DNA of 64,000 nt, taken from contig QUOL01000009.1 of NCBI GenBank assembly GCA_009761415.1, positions 1,364,001 through 1,428,000 on the forward strand, in the 5' to 3' direction. The notes under the pieces were generated by a model. That model worked only from the letters and a program-made list of their open reading frames with translations. It searched no databases and had not been told where the DNA came from. Origin of the DNA: Sarcomyxa edulis (Eukaryota > Basidiomycota > Agaricomycetes > Agaricales > Mycenaceae). Shown piece by piece: positions 24,288 to 34,315 of the stretch (positions within the stretch are counted from its first letter, which is position 1; each line of letters starts with the position of its first letter). Position numbers and translations under genes: made by a program.

Positions 24288-24715
24288 AGAGAGCGATTTT
24301 TTTTCTAAGTCCAAAAAGTGATTGTCTGCCTTAGGGCCATATCATCTAGAACTTCTTTTTGCCTCTTTTTACATACATTTCCAATGATAGTCTCTGATGT
24401 TTTGTGCTTGTATAATAGCCACATGGAACCAAAATTCTGTGAAATAAACTGTGCTGCTGGAAAAGCATGATCTATCCCTATAAACTTGCATTTTATCTGA
24501 TATATCTTGATACATTACTTTGACTGAAATTCAAATATTGAAAAAGTGAGATATCTTGTGAAATATCTGTAAGATATCTTGAGAGATCCTTCACTCAAGA
24601 TTCAGACAATTGAAAAGTCCAGATATCTTGGGGAAATCAAAGAAAAATCACCGAAATCGCAAGATCTTCAAGATTTTGAGATTTTTCTGAAATATTCTGA
24701 TTTAGGTTTTCCCTG

Positions 24716-25471
24716 ATGGGGATGACCTGCGAGGTGAATTGCAGAAAGCCTGTGAGTTCCTGCAGCTCACGGAGAGTGCATGATGAGCGCCCATTCCAGG
24801 AACGGAGAAGCTCGAGAAGAAAAGCTAGCTTGTCGGCTGGGAGACGTGCTTCCATAGCCTCGGAGTCGAGTTCCAAGCCAAGGAATTCAATGCACGTCGA
24901 CGGACCTAAAGTTTTGGCTTCCTGAAATGATAGCCCGAGCTGATTCCCAAGAGCTTGGATCCATTCGAGCGCCGCTTTTGCTTCAGGAAGGGTGGTGGAT
25001 TGGGGAAAAATGGGGAGAAAATCATCGAGATAGTGACGTAATTTCCCAGGAATGTGGCGGCTGATGATCCAGTGTAAGGCTTCCGCAAACAAGTTGAAGA
25101 TATATGGTGCGGAACGCAGGCCAAAAGCGAGTACAATATCATACCACAGCTGGTCTAGCTATGTAAAACCAAGATAATGCCAATCCTGTTGACGAACAGG
25201 TATATGTTTGAATGCATCGCGGAGATCGAGTTTTGCCATGAGGGAATTTGGCCCTGAACCTTGGAGATCGCGAACGGCCTTCTCAAAAAATTCGTACGCA
25301 ATGTAGGCCTCGTGGTCAGGTATTCCTGAGTTGACAGATGTGTCCCTGGGCCATGACAGGTGGTGAATGCGTCTCCGTTTCGAGCCGTTCTTCTTTGTGA
25401 TCGAGCCAAGTGGGGATGACCGGAAGTTGGGGAATGGAGGAAGGGGAAAAGGGCCGTGTGTGCGACCACAT
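24716..25471 (-). pseudogene. Reverse transcriptase region of the Ngaro-like pol
   Basis: From the right edge the frame reads GRTHGPFP, PLGSITKKNG, HHLSWPRDTSVNSGIPD, LMAKLDLRDAFKHIPVRQQD, then after the stop FGLRSAPYIFNLFAEALHW, the catalytic YLDDFLPIF and FLGLELDSE. This is the DIRS/Ngaro RT lineage. A TAG at 25161-25159 interrupts the conserved block right after HYLGFT, so the enzyme is truncated. The two ends are cut by nested insertions. Confidence 0.82.
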
Positions 25472-25844
25472 CAGGAAAACCCAAAAATTCTACCTGGTTC
25501 TACATAGAACCATATAGAGGTCATAGTGTCAGTAGACCTGGTAGAACTTGGCTGATCTATATAGAACGTGTATACCCCCCTTGTCTTCTACAGGAGTAGC
25601 TGTAGATGTCACTCAATCTATGTAGATCCTGGTAGATCCTGGTAGACAACACTCAATCTATGCCAACTTCAGGTAGATGTCACTCAATCTATGCAGACAC
25701 CAGTAGACATGTATAGCTGGGGAGTTCTACCGTAGATAAACACAACTCAGATCAAGATTTTCAAAGTGCAGCAAAATAAATATAATATTAAAATAAACTG
25801 ATAATACAAGTGTACACTATGAGATCAAAGGTTCCTGCTCCAAG

Positions 25845-26260
25845 GTGAAGGGAAGGTGGGGGAACATACAAAGAGGTGGGGAGAGGTGGTAAGAGGTGAA
25901 AAGAGGTAGGGGAAGGTGGAGAAATGTAAAGGGGAGGTGGGGGGAGGTAGAGGAAGGGAAAAAGAGGCAGAAAAAGATGGTGAAAGGTGAAAGGGAGGTG
26001 AGAGAGGTCAAAAAAGGTGTGGGGAGGCATGGGGAGGTAGGGAAAGGTGATAAGAGGTAGGGGAAGGTGAAGAGGGAGGTATGAAGAGATCCAAAGAGGT
26101 GGAAGCAGGTGGAAGATGGTACAAAGAGATGGGGAAGGTGAAAGAAGGTGAAGGCAATATAGGGGAAGGCAAAAAGAGGTGGAGAATGTAGAAAGAGGTA
26201 GAGGGTGATGGAGGGTGGTAGGGGGTGGTAGAGGGTGGTGAAAAAAGTGGTGAAAAGATG
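25845..26260 (+). repeat. Purine-rich minisatellite in element B
   Basis: Same unit family as 23436-23900 (GGTGGGGAGAGGTGA-like), at the corresponding place of the sister element. Confidence 0.85.
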
Positions 26261-26761
26261 GTGATAGATATGCAAAAGATACAACATATCTTCTTTCCCT
26301 GTTCCTGGTTTCTTCCTTCCCATCTCTAAGCTCTCCATCCTCCAGGTTATTGGTAGGATCTAGAAGCAGAATATATCAGCAGAAAGGACACAAAAAGAAA
26401 CATATCTACAGCAGCAAAAATGACAGCAAAATTGCCATGTCACCAATTGCTGTGCTCCAGCTTCTCCAAAGAGCGGATTAGTGAGCCAAGAATAACCAGG
26501 AACACTGGTATTGAGGATGTAGATGATAGAGCAATTAGTGGAAAGAAGAGGGAGGAAGGTGGAAAGAAAAAGAAAAAAGAGGGAGGAAGAAGGGAGGAAG
26601 GAGGGTGATGAGCTGGCAGCCAAGTTCGCTTTCAGAGTGACGTGACACCATCACATGTGCAATGTCACGTCACACAACGAGCGAATTTCTCTAAGTCCAA
26701 AATGTGTTTGTATAAGAGGCTATACCTCAGGTTGATAGGACGAAGATAGTCATGCACATAT

Positions 26762-26848
26762 ATGGTCTTGTAGACTATTGGTTAAGTTGTCAGTTTTCGA
26801 AGTCATGTGCTTGTTAAGTGAAGGTCCCGAGTTCAATCCTTGCTGAAT
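26762..26848 (+). other. tRNA-like sequence inside element B
   Basis: It contains an A-box-like TAGACTATTGGTTAAG and a B-box-like GAGTTCAATCC at tRNA-like spacing, with a weak T-arm (CCGAG/CTTGC, four of five pairs). A convincing acceptor stem is missing. It could be a decayed tRNA or a SINE head. Confidence 0.3.
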
Positions 26849-27347
26849 GCATTTATTTTCTTCGATGTCCTAGTCATCCGAAATCTGTTTTTTACTCTAT
26901 TTTACATCCTTTTTTAATGGTATGTCAGAGCATCCCAGGGTGTCTGAGGTACTCTGGGAAACTACTTATTCCTAGGGCATCTCAGAAAGCTCTCAGACAA
27001 CTCTCAGAGCTTCTCAGAGCTTCTCAGAGTCTCTCAGAGCATTCAGAGCTCTTAAAATACCCTGAGATGCTCTGAGATGCTTTGGGAAGCTTTTGGTTCT
27101 CTCAGAGCATGTGAGAGACAAGTGACTTTTCCTGATGTAGTATCCAGTAGACACTTATAGATATTCCTTTGTGTCAGGTAGAATTCTGCAGACCCTTGTA
27201 GATCTTTATGTATGTCAAGTAGAACCCCATAGAACCTTGTAGACTACATAGTCACACTGTGATCTATATAAGACCTGTAGTACCCAGTAGTCTACAGGAG
27301 TCTTCCATAGATATGACCCAAACTATATAGACAAAGTGGTTTTCCTG

Positions 27348-27678
27348 ATGCAAGTTTGATGTGTGCGTCGATATCAGCCTGAACTGACTCGGAGAACTCA
27401 AAGGCAGATTTGAGGTTGGAGCTAGGCTGCTCATGTTCGTCACTCGAGTATCCAATGCAAGCACCATATTCTATTATGTGTAGGATAGTATCTACAAAAA
27501 CACGGTCGGGGTAGTCGGCGAGGTGAAATGACCAGGCTTCCTTTTTTAGTGTCGATTGAACGGGCCGAAGACCGAACGTGGACAAGGGGGGAAGATTGCA
27601 ACGGGGATTGGAGTTGGGACGGAGTGGGGGTGGCGGACCAGCAGGAAACATGGTGGCGTGAGGAAGTGCAGCTAGCAT
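27348..27678 (-). pseudogene. N-terminal pol segment of the Ngaro-like element
   Basis: The frame reads PPLSTFGLRPVQSTLKKEAW, FHLADYPDRVFVDTIL, NLKSAFEFSESVQADIDAHI and then stops at the insertion edge of element B. The region precedes the RT palm and joins in frame to the segment that resumes at 25471. Confidence 0.7.
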
Positions 27679-27765
27679 TGGGTGCAGCTGAATGGCGTGG
27701 GAGACGCGCTCATCCGGCGGGCCAGGACGAGAAAGGGAGAGGCTAGAACTCGTCCTGCCGGACCA

Positions 27766-28265
27766 TCAAGCACGAGCGGCCAATGGGGTAGGGCACACAT
27801 TTGATCCGTGTTGTTGATTTCCACACTGGTTGCACTTGTGAATTCGACCGTTGCGGCAAGGCACCGCGCCTGTTGTGCATACGCCTAAGTTGAAGAGTTT
27901 GCACACCTCGATGCCGCGGGCAGCTGTATCGACCCTCCGTGGTGATGACGAAGCACCGGCTGAGGTGGAAGAAATCCGGGGCTTGCGAAAACCCACTAGG
28001 TGATCACCTTGCAGCTGCTGATCCACCTGTTTCCATCCTGAATAATCACCCTGGACCATCTCGCGGCGACGGCGGGCGAAGAAAGCCATGTGATATTGCA
28101 ACACGGCACTCCATTCGTAATCCGTTCGGAGCTTGAGGAAACTCTCGAGATAAGCCAGAGTTGCAAGGGCAACCTCGGCGACTTGGCCCGTGGGAACCGC
28201 GTGAGCGATGAGGATGCGAATATAGACTGTGAGTGGTGCTTCGATGGACTGGGGAGTACACGGCC
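27766..28265 (-). pseudogene. C-terminal part of the Ngaro-like gag
   Basis: The frame reads PLTVYIRILIAHAVPTGQ, ALATLAYLESFLKLRTDYEW, QYHMAFFARRRREM, then ends with a zinc knuckle CNQCGNQQHGSNVC (C-x2-C-x4-H-x4-C) preceded by another Cys/His cluster. It is a capsid-like nucleic-acid-binding protein. The insertion at 28266 separates it from its N-terminus. Confidence 0.75.
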
Positions 28266-29206
28266 ATTGGTCCAGCCCACGCTCAGCTTGGGTTGGCGGC
28301 AACTGAAGTTGAACCCAAGATATTTTGGGTTGAGCGCAAAAAAGGACGGCCCCGGCGATTTCTATTCGGCAAATTTTGCGCTCAGCTGGAGTTCGCTTCT
28401 CGCTTATTCGCCCTAACTTGGTAGTTTCCGCTGACCTCAAACAGAGATGCCGGACAATTTTGCCATTTAAATTCATTTTTATATTACTTAAATGGGAGTT
28501 AAGAGGGAAAAATAATAAAATATGATTGCCTGGAGAGTATATACCGTACAGTACTGACGAAAACTAGACTACGTTGGTATGTACTCCTGTATCTGCTGGG
28601 CCAATGCTGACGCTGAGCACTGAGGGTCTATGTCTACCTACTTAAATGACCTCCTACACCTTCCTGCACCCTAAGCACAAGAGTGAGCACATTGCTCAAG
28701 CTAGACATAGTTCAATTAGTCCAAGAAGAAGACAATGTAAAAGACTACGACACCTTATAGGTACCTTGCACTGAGATGAAGTCGAAATGAGACAAGAGAA
28801 AGAGGATTTGAGTCCGACAACGGAGGCAAAAAACAACGAAGATGAAGGAGAGCGAAGGTGAAAGTGCCACGTCAGAGTCGGAAATTTAAACCGTGGGCAG
28901 CTGTATAGTTTTCGGTATTTTCCGATGCCGCGCGGCAGAGTGGTAAGCGACTGACGTGTGTGGAAGTTCTCATGTCCAAATCCGAGAAGATCTGACCCTG
29001 GATGGAGGCAATAAATCAGCAGCTCAACGCAAAATATGGAGATTTACGCGAAATGTAAGGGACTTATGTATTTAGCACGGGGTTGGAAATGCGATAATCC
29101 CAAAATAAAGCTCTTGGGCTTAGCTAAAGTTCAACCCCAGCCAAACTGAAGCCGATTTTTACGCGGAACCTCATTTCAAATTCGATGGGCTCAAAGCAAT
29201 TGAACT
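28266..29206. mobile_element. 941-bp insertion in the Ngaro gag flanked by CACGGCC
   Basis: CACGGCC lies at 28259-28265 and again at 29207-29213. Removing one copy plus the intervening bases joins DYPTRP to CTPQSIEAPL in the gag frame, so this is a clean insertion with a 7-bp duplication. The ends have only weak inverted similarity (GTTGAAC...CCAAGA...ATTTTGGG near both). No protein is encoded. Confidence 0.7.
28925..29000 (+). other. tRNA-like sequence inside the gag insertion
   Basis: CGGCAGAGTGGTAAGCG is a good A-box/D-arm match of tRNA(Ser/Leu) style, and GTCCAAATCC about 45 nt later resembles a B-box. I cannot close an acceptor stem, so a pseudo-tRNA or tRNA-derived repeat is more likely than a working gene. 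Confidence 0.3.
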
Positions 29207-29736
29207 CACGGCCGTGTAGGGTAATCCCGAGTTGATGTATCGGTTCGAACCCGGACTGAACCGTTGTCAAACTCGAGGGTGCCTCGATCGGCTTTGTCGC
29301 GGTATTTGATGTCGAGTTTGTACAGATCGGATGGCTTCAGCGCGTGGGTGATTACCATGATGATGACTGACTCCTCGACTTTGGGAAATTGAGCAAGAAG
29401 GGAGGGGGACGCACCGGCGGCAACATTTGCAGTAAGGGGGCCTACAAAAGGGCCTTGCGTACCAGGTTGAGGACCTCCTGCCGGGTAGGGGAACGGTCCC
29501 GGTGCACCTGCTGCTGCAGGAGCTGGAGCGGCAGGCAACTGGGCCAAAACCAACGGTGCAATCGCGTTGGCCAGAGCTGTAAGGTCAGCTTGCGACCATG
29601 CAGGAGGCTGTGCAGGTGGCTGTGGACCTTGGTTCGCACCAGGATTTTGGGGAGGGCCTTGATCAGACATGATAGAATTTCTGCGCGAAATAGGGGTTGA
29701 TGAAAAACGTCCGTTTGCGTCTCTTGCTCTGCTCAT
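29207..29736 (-). pseudogene. N-terminal part of the Ngaro-like gag
   Basis: It starts MSRARDANGRFSSTPISRRN at 29736, close downstream of A1. The next stretch is Pro/Ala/Gln-rich and disordered, followed by a helical segment SLLAQFPKVEESVIIMVITH and SDLYKLDIKYRDKADRGTLE. It runs into the insertion at 29206. Confidence 0.75.
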
Positions 29737-29746
29737 GCACTGAGAA

Positions 29747-30035
29747 GAGATAAAAAGTAAAAGCGACTCGAACGTGCCCGCTGCGAGCGATGCGTGAGAA
29801 CGGGTGAGGGAGAGACAAGAAACAGGGAAGAAAACTTACCTGCGAGCGATGCGTGAGAACGGGTAAGGGAAAACGCAATGCTCGCAGGTGTCGAGAATAT
29901 ATATGAGTAACGGAAGTAAAAGTAAAAAGGCCAGGCCGGCGATGAGGCAGGAATAATAAATAAACGAGACGGGAGTACTTATCGCATGCATTGACCCACT
30001 GCAGTCCTTCTTCCCCCTCTACACTGCACTATCCA
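29747..30035 (-). repeat. Ngaro-like A1 direct repeat (289 bp)
   Basis: Copy of 21086-21374. It should carry the promoter for the element, since gag begins 11 bp downstream of it on the minus strand. Confidence 0.85.
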
Positions 30036-30289
30036 ACTTGGTCCGGACGTTTTGCAGAGTCCTCGAACAGACACACAGGCCACGCAGTGCTAAGCCATCT
30101 CGAGGACCCTAGGTCGAGGACCACCTGCACGTCCATCAGCTTTTTCAATATCCATCCTCTTATCACTATTCACTATGAATACGCCCGAACTTGGCCCGAA
30201 CCTCCTGCCTTGGAACGCATCAAGCACAAGACTAATCTACTTCATAGCTCAATACTTTCCTGATATCCGTCTTCCACGACCCGCATATA

Positions 30290-30655
30290 TTTAATTGAAG
30301 ATTAATACTCCACGTTGACTCCAAATCGAAGTCGTTGAGCTACCAAAAGACACCCATCTGTCAACAGAAGTCTCCCTCGAACCATTGGCACACATGACCT
30401 TCGACATCTGCAGCGCATGCTGCGCGGTGGGGGCCGTAGTCGAGATCACCGGAGTAACATAAAGAAAAGAGGAGAAGGCAGGAAAGGGATGCGTAGAGAA
30501 ATACAGTGTTGGGCTTTGAGTCCCTGGGCGTGTCATTTTGGTGCCTACGAGGACCATGCATCATGAGCATTCTCAGAAGGGTGAGCAGCTTCCAAGATCA
30601 GTCGTGGAGGATCGGTGAGTTGGCTGTGTTGGGGTCGTTCCATTCATGAAAAAAC
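30290..30655 (+). pseudogene. Decayed copy of the small gene at 15593-16204
   Basis: VELPKDTH here parallels VELPEDIH at 15.8 kb. Further matches by eye are the GAAGGCAGGAAAGGGATGCG block against the R/E-rich helix, LVPTRTMHHE against LVPTKT...HHDE, and PRSVVEDR against PKSVMEDL. Several stops and frame changes break it. Confidence 0.65.
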
Positions 30656-32667
30656 GGGATCAGGCCTTGCGGTGGGGAAGTGAGGGAATAGATGTCGCTG
30701 CTGGCAGTGTAGGTTATGTATCAAGCTGTATCGAGCTACTTCATCAAGGGAGTCTTTCGTTCCACGGTGCGTCACAGATCTCATGACGAAAAGTTGCTTG
30801 CAATGATACCCCTCACTAGTAAACCAGTCGCACTCATTCTATCTTCGATCCTTGAGCCGATTTTCCGTGCAGTTTTCTAGCCCTGAAGCCAGGCATGTAC
30901 ATGGATTTCCCCCGGGCGCATTCATGTTCTACTCACCTTTCCAAATTCATTAGGAAGTACCTTGAGAGCGTGCCGTATATCATACCGATGTGTGTAAACA
31001 GTCACTTCTTCAGTAGCGACAACTATAGACATGATACGGCATTCTGGATTGCTCCTGGCCATCCTTCGAATTTTATGCGCTTGCATTTGTCCGAAAGTAC
31101 TCATGTTCGACACAACAATCGGTTTCCATTAGCGCGGATAAGTGAGTGTCCCGTCCATAGTCAGGCGTTTACTCACTGACGACGGTTCTCGAGACCAGTA
31201 ACCACAATAACGAATCCGGATCACAAGATTCCTGTACATCTCTATTCTCTAGACGTTGTGCTTCTCGAGAATAGCTATGGGCTTCGCGAACTCTAGCCGT
31301 ACGCATGCGTCGAATCAACGTCGCGGATTCTCTGCCCAGCATACCTATATCTTGAAGCACCCGTCGTTTACTTCGATCACGGCCTTAAGGACTTCACTGG
31401 CGGCTTCCCTTTGAGATACATTCTCGCGTTCAGCAGGCGCTCACACACAGTCACGACCGAGCCATTCTGGTCTCTCAATAGTACTGTATCTTTGAAAAAC
31501 CCTCGGCCTTTTGGTACTCTAGAATGGCTACGACTGGTCACAAGCTACGGTCATTGGCGTACGCATGCGTCTAATCAGGTCCGCGGATTCTCCCTAGCTC
31601 ACCGACACGTCAAAGTCCCGTATATCACGTCGATCCACGACCTCAGAAGCTTTACTGGCGCTTCTACTTCAAAATTTCCCTTTGCATCTAGGCCAAGCGA
31701 GCATGTCTCCACCTCCACATCTACTAGCATATTTATCTTTCGAGACTTGGGCAACGCAGGGATGCAAGATATGACCCTCGCTCTGACTCGTCTTTGGTTT
31801 TAATCTCGGGACTTGATGTTGCTGAGTCTCAATGATTCCGTCCTTCTGGAGTAGATTCCACGTGTATCCATTCATTATAGCTGTTCAAGTGTGGCCGATC
31901 CAAACTCCAGTTGTACCCCAGTCGTAACTCATCTCCTAAGTCCTCAAAAAGTTGTCGTGACGGAATACCTAGCTATTAGGTAAGTCGCAATTATTTCTTC
32001 CGTAAACTGACCCTTCATCGATGCATGATGCATCAACCGAATCCATCAAATTGCAAGAGCCTCCAAATCAAGCACGTGCAAATAACGTCCATCTTGGACC
32101 CATAACGTCGCGTACATCGACGCGTCCTTGATGAAACCTCGTAAGTCCTAAAATGCATGTTGCATCTCTTTTGAAGCCAGGAATCAGTCTCTCGGTATGA
32201 ACCGCGCTAGTTCGGACTCCGCCATGCCGAAGCGGCGCTTTCGACGGCAACGCTTGGACCCATCACATTCTTCACATCCGCTTGGGCGACTTAAAATCTA
32301 AGATTCGATACCTGTGAGTTAATTCCCACTTTGAGCCTGTTCTATGTTGTCGTGGTGTCCTCTTGGACTGCGATACTGCCGTTGTGGGCGGGATATCCGT
32401 AAAATATTGCGCGGTCCACTGACTTATCGGTCCATTTTCAGGTCCGAGGGTCCAAGTATCCGCACAACCGGTGTTCTTATCCTTAGATCTGAGACGGGTC
32501 TGTTAATTCAATCGGAAGCATTTTCTAGATCTGCCGATACGATCGTTTTTTGTTCCATTGTCCTCTCCTCCCACATTTCCTAAAGTGGCTCCGGGTCGCG
32601 AGTCGTCTCTCTCTCCCTTCCCCATCTGCCACTGCCACTTCCACTGCCACATTTTACGCAAGACACC
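30656..32667. other. Intergenic part of the segmental duplication, copy 2
   Basis: No intact gene. 31965-32285 and 32335-32530 align with 17245-17560 and 17640-17830. The segment ACGCATGCGTC occurs at 31300-31310 and 31560-31570 as a local repeat. Confidence 0.5.
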
Positions 32668-34315
32668 ATGTCTGCCCTCGTAAACTCTAACCCTTTTGAC
32701 GACCTTGAAACCTGGCTATACAGTGGCACAGGAAAGTGTATCCGCAGCGCTATTGCGTACCTGATAGTCCAAGGAACCCACCAACCTTACAAGGACCAAT
32801 CTAAACCTAGGCCGTTCACGGTAAGATACTTTTCTTTGGCCAACACACATTTTGACTCTGCTTCGTTACAGTCAAATAATATTTTCATGGACGTGTCCCA
32901 ATTGAGCGACGCAGTCTACGAGAAAAGCCCTACGTACCAGGGTTTTTCTGACGAAGAACGGCTCGATGTCGTCACCGACATACTCATGGACGCCGGGGTT
33001 GATGCTGAGGACTCCTCTCTGTTCATCGATTCTCGCCCTGCCCTTGATGCCTTTCTAGAAGGTGACGGACGAGATCGAGCTGAACGTACCGCCTGGGCTT
33101 TTTGTGCCTACATCACTCTGGCGCTGAAGCTGCGTCGAGAGGATCCTCTATGGGAATTTCCGGACCCGAACTACTATGATAACATGAGAAAGTACTTTAT
33201 AGGTGTGTTAGATCCCATATAAACCTGCGATATCCGCAGTACTTCTTACACATCGCACAGAGTTGGGAGCCAACGACGAGTTTGAGGAACAACTGAATTT
33301 GCCGGACACGATTGTTGAAGATGCTCAAGTCGACGATGGAGAATATGATGATGCTCGGGTGGAAAATCGTGACGACCGTTCTCCCTCATTGTCTCCTCCC
33401 GCGTCTCCCTCTCCAAAGGCCATGCGGCCCAATCTTAAACGATCCCACGCTGGCGATGACGATAGCGAATATGAACCAGGCAAAAGGCTAAAGGTTGCAC
33501 CTCGTAAGGTTGAAGAGGCCCCAGTCGACGATGAAGAAGATGAGGATGCTCGAGTGGCAAATCGTGATGACCGCTCTCCCTCATTGTCTCCTCCTGCTTC
33601 TCCCTCTCTAAAGACCACGCGGCCTTCTCATGATAAAGGATCTGATGCTACCGATGATGACGAGAACGACAGCAACTACGAACCAGGCAAGAAGTCAAAG
33701 AAGTCAAGTCGTAAGACTAAGACTAAGACTAAGACCGCAAAGGCCTCCAAGACACCCATTCCTCGCAATGACACGGAGGCGGCATATCGTAACGGCTCCT
33801 CTTCTTCGCTCCCCCCTCTCCCTTCCCGTTCCTCTTCAGAGGTCAAGCGACCAGGTCACCAGCAGTCTCGCACCACCGAAGATGACGAATCAAAGGCTCC
33901 TATGCCTTCGAAGTCTCGTAAGCCCAAGGGCAGGTCAATGTCCAAGGCCGCATCAACCACACAAACCATGTCGGACGTACCGTCGGGCTCGGCGACCCAG
34001 CCACCCTCACCTCCAAAAGCAGTCGTACATCCTCCCCCTGTGGCAGTTGGCAAGCGTTGGGGTTGCCCATATGCCGACTGCACTCAGGTGAGTGACTCAC
34101 GCGGCGACATCGAGCGACACTTGTTGAGTACCGCCCATCAAGAACGTGCATTCAAGTGTGAGAAATGTGGCGAAATGTGCACGAGGACGGACTCGCTGAA
34201 AAGACATCAGAAGAGTAATAAATGCAAAAAGAATTGGCAGAAGAAGTTGGCGTTGGAGAGACAGCAGAAGCGTGATGATAACAATGGTGAGGGCTCGAGT
34301 GGCACTCAGCGTTAG
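32668..34315 (+). CDS. C2H2-type zinc-finger protein, copy 2
   Basis: Exons 32668-32820, 32872-33202 and 33261-34315 sum to 1539 nt, 512 aa. The first intron (32821-32871, GTAAG...TACAG) is 51 nt with no stop, so retaining it would give a 529-aa form. The N-terminal domain matches copy 1 (REDPLWEFPDPNYYD). The middle has an imperfect duplicated block, with NRDDRSPSLSPPASPS appearing twice (33365 and 33557 regions), acidic stretches and KSKKSSRKTKTKTKT basic runs. Fingers near residues 428-485 are CPYADC...HLLSTAH and CEKCGEMCTRTDSLKRH...C. A nuclear DNA-binding role is inferred. Confidence 0.85.

Larger units (their letters stand above)
23105..24715. mobile_element. Non-autonomous TIR element A, nested in the Ngaro pol
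   Basis: The ends are CAGGGAAAACCTAAA and its inverse complement. The flanks ATGGGCAT (23097-23104) and ATGGGGAT (24716-24723) look like an 8-bp hAT-style duplication with one mismatch. The interior holds a purine-rich minisatellite (23436-23900), a block shared with element B (23935-24100) and a perfect 14-bp-stem hairpin (24247-24287). No protein is encoded; the long minus-strand frames here are translations of the G/A-rich repeat. Confidence 0.75.
25472..27347. mobile_element. Non-autonomous TIR element B, nested in the Ngaro pol
   Basis: Its ends are CAGGAAAACC and GGTTTTCCTG. It shares with element A the purine-rich minisatellite (25845-26260), the block at 26325-26490 and the hairpin at 26637-26673. 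The flanks share only AT; joining them with one AT gives KLACGRTHGP in frame, so the excised pol reading frame is intact across the site. The subterminal regions contain repeated GGTAGATCCT / TAGAACC-type motifs (25500-25740, 27125-27310), and 26930-27110 carries CTCAGAGC repeats. No protein is encoded. Confidence 0.72.
20836..30035 (-). mobile_element. Ngaro/PAT-type tyrosine-recombinase retrotransposon with split direct repeats, disrupted
   Basis: Read on the minus strand, the order is A1 (30035-29747), gag, reverse transcriptase/RNase H, tyrosine recombinase, B1 (21468-21374), A2 (21374-21086), B2 (21016-20836). A1 and A2 are 289-bp direct repeats, nearly or fully identical. B1 and B2 share about 85 bp, and B2 carries extra tandem copies of its core. 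This A-ORFs-B-A-B order is the split-direct-repeat structure of Ngaro/PAT elements, which integrate by a tyrosine recombinase instead of an integrase. Three nested insertions (28266-29206, 25472-27347, 23105-24715) and a nonsense codon in the RT make this copy non-autonomous; removing the insertions leaves about 4.8 kb. Confidence 0.88.

Noticed and set aside
29240..29252. Perfect B-box-like GGTTCGAACCC
   Set aside because: It lies inside the gag coding frame on the other strand and has no A-box or foldable arms at tRNA distance.
21086..30035. The 289-bp direct repeats as LTRs of an LTR retrotransposon
   Set aside because: A2 is flanked by B1/B2, the repeats do not bracket the whole element, and a tyrosine recombinase replaces the integrase. 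Split direct repeats explain the layout.
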